A stretch of DNA of 64,000 nucleotides from Rhizophagus irregularis (lineage: Eukaryota; Glomeromycota; Glomeromycetes; Glomerales; Glomeraceae). The stretch lies in assembly GCF_026210795.1 (NCBI RefSeq), contig NC_089448.1, positions 3,410,001 to 3,474,000 on the forward strand, in the 5' to 3' direction. Both the position numbers and the translations under genes were made by a program. The notes below the pieces were generated by a model, which made no database searches, was not told the origin of the DNA, and worked only from the letters and a program-made list of their open reading frames with translations. This document shows positions 53,238 through 64,000 of this stretch, one piece after another; within the stretch, counting starts at the first letter, position 1; every line of letters begins with the position of its first letter.

Positions 53238-56200
53238 TTATTTTGCACGTATTTCTTCCAACAATTCCTCTAATTTCTCTAATTTGTCCAATTTTTCTAA
53301 TTTCTTATCATAAGATTTTTCTAATTCTTCTAATTTTTCTAATTTCTTCATTATTGCCTCATTGTCAATAGGATTATGTTTAATTTCAAGTAATTTTAAT
53401 AAATTTTTCCGCATCTCCGTGAATTCCTTAGTATCCCATTCACCAACTTCAATCGATCTTTTAATTTCTATTCGGGTCTTATCAACATCGGCATAATAAT
53501 ATCTTGAAAAATAAATTCGATTAATTAATAAGTCATAACAATACATTTTTTTTAAAGTAAAAATACATACATTACTTCAGGAAACCATGTTTGCCAACGT
53601 CTCTGATGTGGTAATAGATAAAATAACTCAATCTCGGCCAAAATCTTTAAATATAAAAATTGAGATATATTAGTATATTTATAGAAATGGAATGATTAAT
53701 ATTAATATTATTTACTTCTGCTTTCTGTATCAAATATGAGACTCTATTATTATCTTCTCCAATTTCCATATTGAGCAATCCAATTAATAAGTTCATAAGA
53801 TATATAACAACTAAGAGGGAAAATAAAACAATCAATATTGCAATTGATGGATTATCTATATATGCCCAATTGGATAATGCACTTGAATCACCTATTGATA
53901 GGAAAGAAGAATTGTTTAAAAATATTATTAGAAATTATTTACATAAATTAAAATTCATATAATTATGAAAATTTTAAACATACCTGCTAAAAATAAATAC
54001 ATAGCAAAAAGAGAAGTTCTAATATCTATAAACATGTTTGTATTTTTATCAGGTGTTTGAATCATAGATGGATTGGAGTTTATATTTCTATCATTATCAA
54101 TTATTTGATTATAACTAGGAGCTAAACTCCAAGGATTATTTGGATCATCGTCATTTGTAGGTTGTTCAAGTGAAAATTCGGATCTTGGTGATAATAAAAT
54201 ATAAAATGCATGTGCAAAACTTATTATAATAATGAATAAAACTATTAAAAAAGAAAAAATCTTTTTTCCAACATTAATAATAATTGCAAAATATACTCCA
54301 AAATATTCAAATGCTCTAAAAAATAACAAAAATTTTATATCCAAAAATAAGCATGAAAAAGAAAGCAATGTAATTAGATAATCATTGTTCTTATCATTTG
54401 CTTTGAGCCAGTAAATAGAAGTGTAAATTGAAAGCACATAAGCAATTATATCTGCAATTTAAAATATTATATAATTAATTTCGTTTACATAAAGATATTG
54501 TAAAATAATTAAATTAAACATTTATATTTACCAAAAATATTCCAAAAATTATAAAACCACTTAATAATATTATTAAAAAATTGACGAATTTCAAAAATTA
54601 GATGAATAAATCCAAGTATAATTGAAGCAACAAAAAGTTGTTGTATAACTTCTTCATTGATATATTTCTGAGGAATAGTTGCAGCAGCAGTAAAGCATCC
54701 AAGTAATGTCATAAATAAAATCCAAATCATTGCATAATAATATTTTCCATAAGCATTCCATTTAAAATTAATTAATGCCTCTCCATTCCATGTTTTATAG
54801 ATATTTCTATTTATCGTTTCAGTAAATGGACTAGGTTGAGGTCTAATTAATTCTAAAAACCAACTATAATCTTTTGAATAATTAACAAAATTAATATAAG
54901 GAATCATAAAAGTAATTGTTGGTGTTGTTGTTGTTATATCTTTTTTTACTTTTTTTAAAATTTCAAGAATAAAAGATTCAGCATAGAAATAAACAGCAGA
55001 AAATACATCTCTAATGTAAATCTTATTAATAAAATTATATTTTGATAAAATATAAAATGTAACAAAATATAGGGGTAAAGTTAAAAGTATGATTAAAGCT
55101 TGAATAATATTTATAATATAATATAATAAATCTTTATATTCATCATCATCATCATCGGAATAAAATTTATGATGGTATTTTGTCCATAAAAGAGATTGAG
55201 ATAAATTAGCTATTTGAGGATATTTAAAAAAAAGAACAAAGATGTAAATTTTTATTTTGATGTTCTATACTATAAGAAGAAGAATCTATGATCATATTCG
55301 TTTCTGATGAATATCTTAGAATATATTCTGGATAATATTTATCTAGTAATGGCATTGTGGAAGTGATAATGCTTAAAAATGACTTGTTATTCATTAAATC
55401 CTCTTTAAAATAAGCCATACATTTTTTATATATTTCATCAATTAATTCTAACTTATGTTCTTTAATTGCAAATGTTAATAATTCAACTCCATATTTCAAA
55501 AGACTTGACTTAATATTTATTACATCTGAAACCCATCCATCTAATCTAAAACTATCATAATTTGGTAATGGTAAAGTGGATTTTGAAAATATTCTTTTGT
55601 AATGTTGAAATATTTCCATATATATTTCATTTTCACGAATATAATCAAATGGATCGAATTCCATAAAATAAAAATAGTTTAAAAAAATGGATTTGTTATT
55701 TTCACTAGATTCGACATTTTCACTAGAGACATTTTCACTAGATTCGTTATTTTCACTAAAAGTGTAAATAAGAATGCCAAATGTTGTCAATATAACAATA
55801 TCATTGTTATTAAATAATGAGCTCGCAATTAATCCATGTTTATAAAAGGAATATTTAGCTTTATAAGGATAATTTTCAGTTCTCGTGCTAATTGATTCCC
55901 CTTCAGTATTATGTTTATTAACAGTGGAAACTGCCAGATTAATTTTGCCACCTTCAACACGTACATCCCATTTAATTAAATTTCCAGTTAATTCAGTTGA
56001 TTTTTTATATTCATCTGTTGTGACTTTTTGAAATAATGTAGACACAGTATCCATATATAGATTAAATGAATGAACATTTAAATGTTTGTAAGTTTTCTTG
56101 TCATCATCATTACATTCAATAATTTTATTATTTCCTTTATTTAATTCATCAGAATTTTCAAATTTAGCTTTCCAAACACGTCCATTTAGAATTCCAAACA

Positions 56201-57528
56201 CAAACTTTGTTTGTTCATCATTTGATTTATCAGTTGGATTATCAAATAAAGTTTGATTAAGCCTATTTTTGTATTTATTGTTCCAGCAATATTTGATGGA
56301 ATTATGGATTCCTTTATCTGGTGTATAATAGAATAAAAGAGGTAAAGAAATAAACCAGTATGATTCATAAAATTATATAGTTGAATATCTAAATAAAAAA
56401 TACTAATGATTTAATATAAGTAATAATTAAATATAAATAAAATTTTTTAAAATGTTACCATTAACTATATCCAAAGAAGCAATAGGAATTCTCAATTCGA
56501 TTGAATAAACGATGATTTTATCATTGATTTTTAGAAAAATAAACTTTTCATTACTAAATATTCCGATATTTTCTGTCTCAAACTAAAAAATAAATAGTAT
56601 TTAATATATTTAATTATAATTTAACATCGATTGGGTTGAAAATAATTTTATTATATTTATTACCTTATTCTTATCCTTATTATTATCAAATATTTTAACA
56701 CTTTTCTCAGTATTAATATTCCATTCATAAATGTAATCATTTAAAAATAGGTAAACATTATCATATTTTGATATACTAATTAATTCATAATCTTCAGGTA
56801 TCCTGTAAAATCTCTTACATTCCCATTTGTTATTTTTAGTTTGTGTGGAATAAATCCAAATAATATCATGACTTCCAAGATAACCATGAAAGCAAAAATA
56901 ACTATATAAAATAAATTCACCTTTTAAATTAAAGGTACAATAATAATTATATTTTACATCTAAATTTAATGCAATTTTTTTTTCATCTTTATTATTCATA
57001 TCGATTACTAAAAAATATTAAAATAAATATCAATTACCATAATTTAATAATTACATACTAATCAAATAATTATTACTTACCAGAACAACGCCAATAATCC
57101 CTATGAAGATAAACATAAGCAAGTTTCTTATCATCAGAAACACATAAACTTTTGATTTCATAAATATTATATTCATCACCTTCTTTATTAATTTTAACAG
57201 TTTGATGAAATTTAAGTTGAACCTTATCAATATCTTCAACATTCCAACCGGCAATTGAACTATCTTCTTCACTATAAGTAATAAGGTAGTTTTCATGTGG
57301 TGATATTTCTATCTTAGTAATAGGTTTACCATTATGTGGTTCATCACCGATATCATCGAAGGTAAATATTTTATCCACATCATTTTTATCAACATTGATA
57401 TTATCAAAATCTATTTTATCAACATCGATTTTATCTATTTTATCAATTTTATCAACATTAATTTCATCAACACCGATTTTATCAATATCAGCATCATCGT
57501 TAATTTCGATTACTGAAATGTCATCCAT
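53238..57528 (-). CDS. WD-like/ion-transport-domain membrane protein, eight exons (~1250 aa)
   Basis: Exons (minus strand): 57528-57081, 57007-56664, 56582-56459, 56388-54532, 54451-53984, 53891-53716, 53644-53571, 53502-53238; introns 68-92 bp, GT-AG, phases consistent. N-terminus: an Asp/Lys/Ile repeat ('DKIDKIDKIDVDKIDFD'), then WD40-like text ('ITKIEISPHENYLITYSEED', 'GWNVEDIDKVQL'). The large middle region is helical. The C-terminal third has six or more membrane helices ('YYAMIWILFMTLLGCFTAA', 'IIIISFAHAFYILL'), a pore-loop-like 'FLAGDSSALSNW', and a last helix 'LFSLLVVIYLMNLLIGLLN' typical of TRP/voltage-type ion-transport domains. A Lys/Glu/Leu coiled coil ends it. Two one-base indels in homopolymers (T run near 56345; A8 at 55226-55233) shift and then restore the frame across ~1.1 kb. 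Either sequence errors or an early pseudogene. The family is expanded in Rhizophagus. Confidence 0.75.
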
Positions 57529-57617
57529 TTGGTAATTGCTTATAAATTTATAAATTTATTACCAAGAAATTATTTTTTTTTACCTCGTCCATTTGCGATT
57601 ATATACTTTTTTTTTAT

Positions 57618-57940
57618 TTTGTAACACATGTGCAAACATGCACGGCAATTTCGCCTCTTGCATAAAAAAAAAATTTTTTTATTATGAAAAGTTAATTGAG
57701 CCTTTTTATTTGTAACACATGTATAAATATGCATGGCTGTACGTAAAATTGCATAAAAAAAAAAAATTCTTTTTATTATGAAAAGTTAATTGAGCTTTTT
57801 TATTTTGAAATACGTATAAATAAATATGCATGGTTGTACATAACATTTCGCTTATTTCATAAAAAAAAATAAAAAAAAAATTTTTTTATTGCGTACATAA
57901 AATTTCGCCCATTGCAGTTAATTGAGCAATGATCAACTTT
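57618..57940. repeat. tandem repeat, ~105-bp unit, about three copies, upstream of the channel-like gene
   Basis: Each unit has GTAACACATGT or a variant, AAACATGCACGG/AATATGCATGG, a GCATAAAAAAAAA run, then ATTATGAAAAGTTAATTGAG. The third copy is the most diverged. It lies 90-400 bp upstream of the channel-like gene start. A related scrap, GTGCGTGGTTGTAC, occurs at ~59948. Confidence 0.65.
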
Positions 57941-58074
57941 CTACATAAAAAAAATTTTCAAAATTTAAGTATTAGAATGTAGTTCGGATGATCATTCCAA
58001 CCAAAATTTTTACCAAAAAAAAAAGACGTTTTTAGAAAAATTTATTAACAAAATATCTAATAATAAACAGAAAA

Positions 58075-59760
58075 ATGGAGTCAGCATGTAACTCAGAGGA
58101 AATAAAGAGTTGCTACACGTTTGCTCTAAAAGCTCAATATCATGTGCGGAAAGAGCTCGAGGAAATAGTGCAACTAGCGGAATGGAAGATATTGCTTTTG
58201 GAGTCGATTAGAAAGTCTGTCGTACATAAAAAAACAACTATAAAAGAAATAGTATTAAGTTGTGCTAGTACGTCTTATGAGATATATGATGATGAAATGA
58301 AAAGACTTTCGAAAGAAATTTTGGACCTTCGACGTTGGCTGCGGGAGGCGCAGCAGCAGAATAAAGAAATGTCACATGATGTAACGAAAAAGGTTAAAGA
58401 GGTTGAAAGAAAGGAACGAATTATATTAGAGAAAATGAGAAAATAAGAAAAGTGTCTCAAGAAGTTGAATCAACGAGATTAGAAATTAAAAGAGTAAAGT
58501 CCAACACTATAAATAAACAAAAAGGAAAGGTGTGGATAAGCAAAAATGTGTGATAGAAATCTAGGTTGATCAACAGGAATCGATACGACGATACGTCATC
58601 GTTTTGCAGCGCGCCGATTGAGATACTTGTGTACGACATTCTGGCAAGATAAAATTATTACTGTTTTCAAAAGCTTAGGATTGGTAAAAAGAATTTCAAT
58701 TAAAACTCAAGTATATGTCAGTAAAAATGGTATTACATTTGAAGAAAGAACAAGAAAATGCGGAGTGGTTGAAGAGAGCTAATGTCAACATGATGGTTGA
58801 CAACAAGAAGGTTTTTATTCCGTTGGTTTCCAGCTTCCAAAAAAATTGTCAGAAATTAGGGAGAAGTATAACTGTATAAGTTCGTAACCTATAAAGAAGT
58901 TAAGGAAAAATTAAAGAACTCAGCGGATAAAGACATTATGGAATTTTATGGAGAGTAGCAATAGCAAAAAGTATAGAACTAGAAGGCGCGGAAGGAGTGT
59001 CAAAAGAAAAAAAATTTCGACACATTCATTTCTAATAGGAAGGTAGATCCAGCTGCTATGCCTTTGATGAAAGATGTTGGGACAACAATGGGCGTGAGAT
59101 TGGAGGAACGTGATACGAATAGGAGAGGTTCCGAATATGTCTACACAGAGAAAGACGTGGAGGAGATGATAGCAAGAATGAAATAAGAGCATTAGGGAAA
59201 GAAATGAGATTAAAAAGGGTGTAGAGTAGGGTGCGGAATAAAATTGATGGGTTGGAATCTGAACGAGTTTGGCTTGAACGATAGTACAGTAAATAAATAT
59301 AGACAAACGTATGTTTTGTTCGAAGAAATACGAAAAACTAATGTCGAGCAAGTTAACGTTAGTTACACCGATGGATAGGCCGAAGCCGACAGTATTACCG
59401 AAGAGTCTGGATGAAGACGTAATTGTGCTCACTGGGTGTATTGACTGTGGATGATCATGTGACTCCGGGTAAAGTGGTTGACGTCATCAATAATTTTAGG
59501 AATTACCAGTGACTGAAGAGGATATGAATTTGTATAATCAGGTGAATCGGAATTGTTCATCACGTCTACACGAAATTAAAAAAGAAGAAATTTCAGAAGA
59601 CGAAAAAGTAAGGAAGAAATTAGTAGGATAGTTAGCAGTGATGATGATTGCTACGGAGGTAGCATGTAAAAAGTCCATTCAAGTGGGGAAAGGAAAGAAA
59701 AGTGTTAAGTCAAAGAAAAAGAAGAATAAAAAGAAATGGTAAGGTGGTCAATAAAGTATC
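58075..59760 (+). pseudogene. decayed gag-like ORF of a non-LTR-type retroelement (copy 3)
   Basis: The first open part, 58075-58446 (123 codons), is a coiled coil ('KRLSKEILDLRRWLREAQQQ', 'KVKEVERKERIILEK'). After stops, the RRM-like block reads 'FWQDKIITVFKSLGLVKR' and 'ISIKTQVYVSKNG' (~58640-58740), then 'GKVVDVINNFRN' (~59470) and a Lys-rich end ('KSKKKKNKKK', ~59710). The order coiled coil, RRM-like block, VVD-INNF block, basic tail is shared with the copy at 22853-24180. An AATAAAGGAAG run with A9 at ~59914 looks like a poly(A) end. No reverse transcriptase present. Confidence 0.5.
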
Positions 59761-59939
59761 CGACGTAAGTATTTAGCGCAGATTCTTAATTATAAAGTTA
59801 AATTGAGGATCATAAATAGCTAGTGTGTATTTGGGTGATACGTTAGTTAATTTTGTATTTAGATAGATACTTAATTTATTGAGATGATGTAAATTTATTT
59901 TCACAATACTAATAAAGGAAGAAAAAAAAATTTGTTATT

Positions 59940-60100
59940 TTTTTTTTGTGCGTGGTTGTACATATATATACTGTATCTATGACAGAAAAAGGAAAATATG
60001 CTTTTTAAAAAAACGGCACTTCTTTTTTTGGTAACTAAACACAGTAATCTGTTTATTTTAAATTATTTATTTATCTACGATAGTTAATTTTAGTAAAATT
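59940..60100. other. intergenic, no gene
   Basis: A/T-rich, with one scrap similar to the 57618-57940 tandem repeat. Confidence 0.4.
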
Positions 60101-60500
60101 TTTTTTTTATTTAAAAACAATTATATTGAAGCAATTATTTATTAAAATTTTTTGATTATTAATTAATAATAAATCAGTAATTATTTGAGAATTTTTTTCA
60201 ATGGTTATAATAATAATCAAAGGATTTCAGCGATAATAATTAATACAATTGAGATTTTTTTTATTATTTGTATATTTCAAATGACTGAAATTTTTAATAT
60301 TTTATGATCTAAAAAAAAATACTTTTTTAACTGTAAAAATGATAGACTTTGCCAAAATGATCAAGAGATTTACTTCATATAGGTATTGCTAATTAAATTG
60401 AGTAATATATTATTTTTTTTTATTTTTTTCTATTGCTGTATTCCAATTTAATTAAACCAAAAAAAGGTATGAATTCTTTTTTTATGTTTAGAAGGTTCTG
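60100..60500. repeat. dispersed repeat, second copy (empty site for the 52156 MITE)
   Basis: Matches 51930-52150 and, contiguously, 52554-52615, without the hAT-like MITE. It therefore shows the pre-insertion arrangement. Confidence 0.6.
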
Positions 60501-60753
60501 TATATAATTTTTAATTGGTGTTTAGTATTTAAAGATTCATCTTTATTTAAGAAAATATGTCACCCAGATATATTTTTTTCAAATGATTTTGAATAATTAA
60601 AAATTATTTTAGAATTCTCTATTATGTTTAAGTTAACTTGTTATGAATAAAGATTTATTGCCTGATACATGATTTATCGTCAATTATAAAAATCACAGTA
60701 TGCCAGATAATTATTAATATTTATTTGAAAATGTAGTAATTCACTAAAGACGA

Positions 60754-63346
60754 GAAAAAAACTCGAGAAAAAAATTATTAAAATGGCGCAGTAGGAAAAA
60801 AATTTTTTTTTTTATTACAAAATAGACTTTTAATAAATTTTTTTCGCTTGCTTATTAACCCAAACAACAACTCGCGAATATTATACGATACCACTTCATT
60901 CTATATCTTTTAGTATATACATATGGTAAAAGTTTCGACTTTTAATAGAATTATACAGTCGCTTTGACAAAGTCTTTTATACACACACCTTATGTAATAT
61001 ATCCTTTTATTGAAAGAGTTATATTTTTCTTTCTGACTCCTCCTATACACCCCATATTTTTGTTATTTTAACAAAAAATATACATTTTATACTTTCTTTT
61101 TTTTTTAAAAAAAAAACCTTTTAACATGTCGTCTTCATTTTCACCACACACTCGTCTGTCTCGAGAAAATACTTTCCTAGTATCCCTGGAAAAAATACCA
61201 CGTGACTAAACCAAATAGATCAGGTTATATGAAATACGCCGATCAGCTTGCTATCAACTTCATTTGAAAATATACACAAACGGTTATCATATCTACCCCA
61301 ATCCGATATAACTACACGAGTTCAGTTCCTAACTACAAATACTAAATAAGCACTATGCTTACACATTTTTTTTCCTTACAAAGAGTTATACCTAGTCGAA
61401 TTCGACAAAAATATTTTAATATGATTAGAGAAAGACTATTGGATCGCATACGTATATATCATCACGTGGTGATAGTAAAGTCACACCTAATACTATCACG
61501 AGAACTTTTTTCAACTTCACCTACAAACATATCATTTTTATTTCGCTATCTATATCCCTTGTTCACAAATCAGAACTTATACCGAAAATGCAATGTTGCA
61601 ACGTTCCAAACCCTTTCATCATGTCGAATGCGTGACGCGCTTGCGTCATTCATCAAAAACAATTGTTCAAGTTTGAAACTTTCAGGAACATAAAAACTAA
61701 AAAACAAGAAGACAATCAAAGACACTACCAAGCTTTTATTAACGATAAAGCCTCACACGCTAACCTTTTATATTATCGCTGGCTATCTGGTCGTTCTAAA
61801 AAAAAATTTTTCCCATAGGTTGGGCATTTCGTACACTGAAATACTTCACGCCCGTAACGCTACTTTAATCCTAAAATTAGGAAATAGGTATATGTACAGA
61901 AAGAGGCTATCTAATTTTCAGCTCGCCCTTAACACAAACTTTAAAACACGGAAAAAACAAGAAAAGCGATTTCAGCGCACGTGTAGACGCATCTTTAATA
62001 AAAACAAATCAAAACCTCCCCTCAAATTCGAGGATCAACTCGCCATGGCAAAGAAATACCAGTTTCTTTTTTTTAAAATCGCAATTTATCAACAAACCGG
62101 TGAAACATCTTAAATACACCAAAGCTCTTTGTGAGCCTGACGCGAATGACTACAACTTCCTGGTGCCGTTTTTAACAGCCCGAGTTCCCATGATACCATG
62201 ATCCATCCTATGGAGGCTTCGACTAGTAGTACTCCTGTACCCTTTAATGACATTACGTCTTCTGATCAATTAATTCCAACGGTTGCACCTTTTAACTCTA
62301 TACCCATTATGTTTGTACCAATGAAATATCGAAATATTATACCATCACAACCAATCTACAATGATAAAGGTGATTTCATTGTACTGGGATCCTAGAATGG
62401 TTTACATATATGTATGAACTTGAAAAACAATTTGCCCAAGATCGGTTAAAATGTAATTTGGAGCAAGAAAATCTGGAACAGTACCAAAAAGAACGCAATG
62501 CGAAAGATTTACAAAACAAAGTTGATGATAGTTTTCATGGAACAAGTGTTAAGAGACTCGGCTGTTGACTAAATCAAAAGAATTCTCTTAGTGCCGCTAC
62601 TGACTCCTTCCACAAGCAGATGAATAAGTTCACAAAACGTGAAAGCAAATGCAAAAATGACGAACATCGAGAGAAATTAAACAAGGAAAATGAAAGAATT
62701 TATCAGGAAGTTTCCTGGGATCATACCGTACAAATTGGACTTGAGTAACACCATCCGATACCTCCGACGATACAAAAGAAATCGAATTACGACCAAACAA
62801 GCAAAATGTCGCTAGGAATGCTAACCTTAATTCATTTAATAGTCTACATCACCCCAAACATATCCGTCCTTCTCCAGATATTATTGATGACTCCCTGGAG
62901 GCGGGACCTTCGAAATCTCGGATTTTATTTTTACCCTTATGTATTATTACATTATTACATTAGAGAGTCAAAATACTCCTTAACGAATTGTTACGACTAC
63001 ATCTTTTACACTAAAAAATTTTTTTACATCAAACAATTTAGAATAGAGTGAATCATTCCACCTATGACAGTATTTACGGCGGGTGGCGACCTTTTTTTGG
63101 TCGAAAGAAAAATACGGATCATTAATTTTATTTTTTGATTGCTTTAGGGTAGTTTTTTCTTTTTGTTCTTTGGTGCTTTTGCTATTCTTTATTGGTCGTG
63201 GTAGAGAATAGCTGGGTTCCTTTTACTACAAGTGAGGGTCTGGTTTTACTAGATGATAGCTGTACTGTTGTAGCGCTATACTTTCTTTGATTGTATCATA
63301 GTTTTACTTAGACTGCTGCCTGCTTGACATAAAATAAAATAAAATA
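60754..63346 (+). mobile_element. non-LTR-type retroposon (2.6 kb) with 16-bp target-site duplications
   Basis: AATTCACTAAAGACGA stands on both sides (60738-60753 and 63347-63362), a perfect 16-bp duplication. The 3' end is a short AAAAT microsatellite (63329-63346), the tail type of some LINEs and SINEs. No LTRs or inverted ends. The interior holds one decayed coding region and a T-rich 3' part with CGACC-T7-GGTCG hairpin (63087-63103). No reverse transcriptase motif seen, so it was probably mobilised in trans, or lost its second ORF. Confidence 0.75.
61355..62760 (+). pseudogene. decayed ORF of the 60.7-kb retroposon
   Basis: Coding text in successive frames: 61355-61693; then 'NQRHYQAFINDKASHANLLY' and 'YRWLSGRSKKKFFP' to 61818; then 61820-62113 ('GISYTEILHARNATLILKLG', 'RRIFNKNKSKPPLKFEDQLA', 'KKYQFLFFKIAIYQQTGE'); 62198-62395 (Ser/Thr/Pro-rich, 'PFNDITSSDQLIPTVAPF'); and a charged coiled coil beyond ('EQENLEQYQKERNAKDLQ'). 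At least three frameshifts and several stops. Amino-acid text is clearly once-coding and basic, compatible with an RNA-binding ORF1-type protein. I do not recognise a named domain. 62806-63051 is a further open scrap. Confidence 0.5.
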
Positions 63347-63362
63347 AATTCACTAAAGACGA

Positions 63363-64000
63363 ATAAAAATCTATTTCATATGGTACAATAAACAACTTTC
63401 CCTTATTATCTGTATTAGTACTACTTAAATTATTAATCTGAATTCGATGTAAATGCAAAAGGCAATTATAATAATGGATATTCTTCTCGTAAAAAAAACG
63501 GAGATTCCATGCATAAACGAACAAATTTCTAAAGAATGAGATGTATATCTTATTTAAAATAATCAATCATACTGAAATCCATCAAATTTATTAATAATAA
63601 ACTATTATACAAATTAAAGAATTTACGAAATATCAATTATTATATCATTCAACAATACAATTGAGAATGTTATAAAATTAAAAAAAAAAATACCGTGATA
63701 ATCACTGAGCGAATTTAAAAATATGACGTAATTGTCCAGATTCCTGAGTTGCTGATCGATTTAAAAATTTTTTGCAATCTTACCGTTACAACAAAGCAAA
63801 ATAATTTAATAAAAACTCATTTCAACCCATCTGAGATAGTTCTAATCTATCCGATTTAAGGTATGTCAGTTTATGAGTTGTATGAATAATTATTGCCAGA
63901 TATTTTTTTTCCCTTTACTTAGTTTTCTATTTTCTATTTCCCTTTTTTATTTTAAAATTAAGAATTTCATTTAAGAAGGATTTATTGTTAAGATATTTTA
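63363..64000. other. AT-rich interval, no supported gene
   Basis: Right of the retroposon. One 96-codon minus-strand ORF (63276-63566) overlaps the retroposon tail and has no recognisable motif. Confidence 0.4.

Noticed and set aside
53771-53962. Plus-strand ORF opposite the channel-like gene
   Set aside because: It is antisense to exon 6 and an intron of the minus-strand gene, with no motif of its own.
1-64000. CRISPR array, bacterial operons or ribosome binding sites
   Set aside because: Spliced genes, TATA-type promoters and LTR/MITE content are eukaryotic; none of the tandem repeats has uniform repeats with unique spacers.

Overview
The window is AT-rich eukaryotic DNA with short GT-AG introns (about 60-110 bp), multi-exon genes and a very high load of decayed transposable elements. 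Two gene families point to an arbuscular mycorrhizal fungus (Glomeromycotina, Rhizophagus-like): a Sel1-repeat protein kinase with small Cys-rich ribbons, and a WD-like/ion-transport membrane protein. This placement is inferred from recognised families; no search was run.

Layout. 1-6650 is gene-poor and holds only ORF scraps, a short tandem repeat and a tRNA-like relic. 6880-15135 is a decayed DUF7869-type gene split by a 7.4-kb Ty3/gypsy LTR retrotransposon (7596-15016). That element has LTRs that look identical by eye, gag, protease, RT-RNase H, integrase and an extra ORF before the 3' LTR. 16.1-24.3 kb holds MITEs, a kinase pseudogene, a small C2H2 gene and two decayed gag-like retroelement ORFs. 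24316-29504 is a DNA transposon with TTAA at both ends and ~30-bp terminal inverted repeats; its six-exon gene fuses a Mutator-like DDE transposase to a RecQ-type helicase. 29.6-38.6 kb holds a decayed gene with a pogo-like MITE that itself contains another MITE, a second C2H2 gene in a segmental duplication, and a further TTAA-flanked element. 38676-40914 (minus) is the Sel1-kinase gene, with one frameshift and one in-frame stop.

41.5-46.0 kb contains a GC-rich hAT-like MITE, a 945-bp fold-back element, a dispersed repeat and two small minus-strand genes for secreted precursors. Each precursor gene is spliced and has a signal peptide; the first carries four Lys-Arg (Kex2) sites, each followed by Asp-Ala-X-Ala, like the spacers in fungal alpha-factor pheromone precursors. 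The second is a shorter, apparently degenerating copy. 47666-48136 is a Q/N-rich gene with an upstream ORF. 50.2-52.6 kb holds a MULE remnant with a FAR1-like domain and a hAT-like MITE inside a dispersed repeat. 53238-57528 (minus) is an eight-exon ion-channel-like gene with two compensating homopolymer indels. 58-63.4 kb holds a third gag-like ORF and a 2.6-kb retroposon with perfect 16-bp target-site duplications and an AAAAT-repeat tail.

Most of the DNA is therefore mobile elements in layers. Likely host genes are the kinase, the channel-like gene, the two C2H2 genes, the Q/N-rich gene and the two peptide precursors. The most notable objects are the Kex2-processed repeat precursors, the transposase-RecQ transposon and the accessory ORF of the LTR element.
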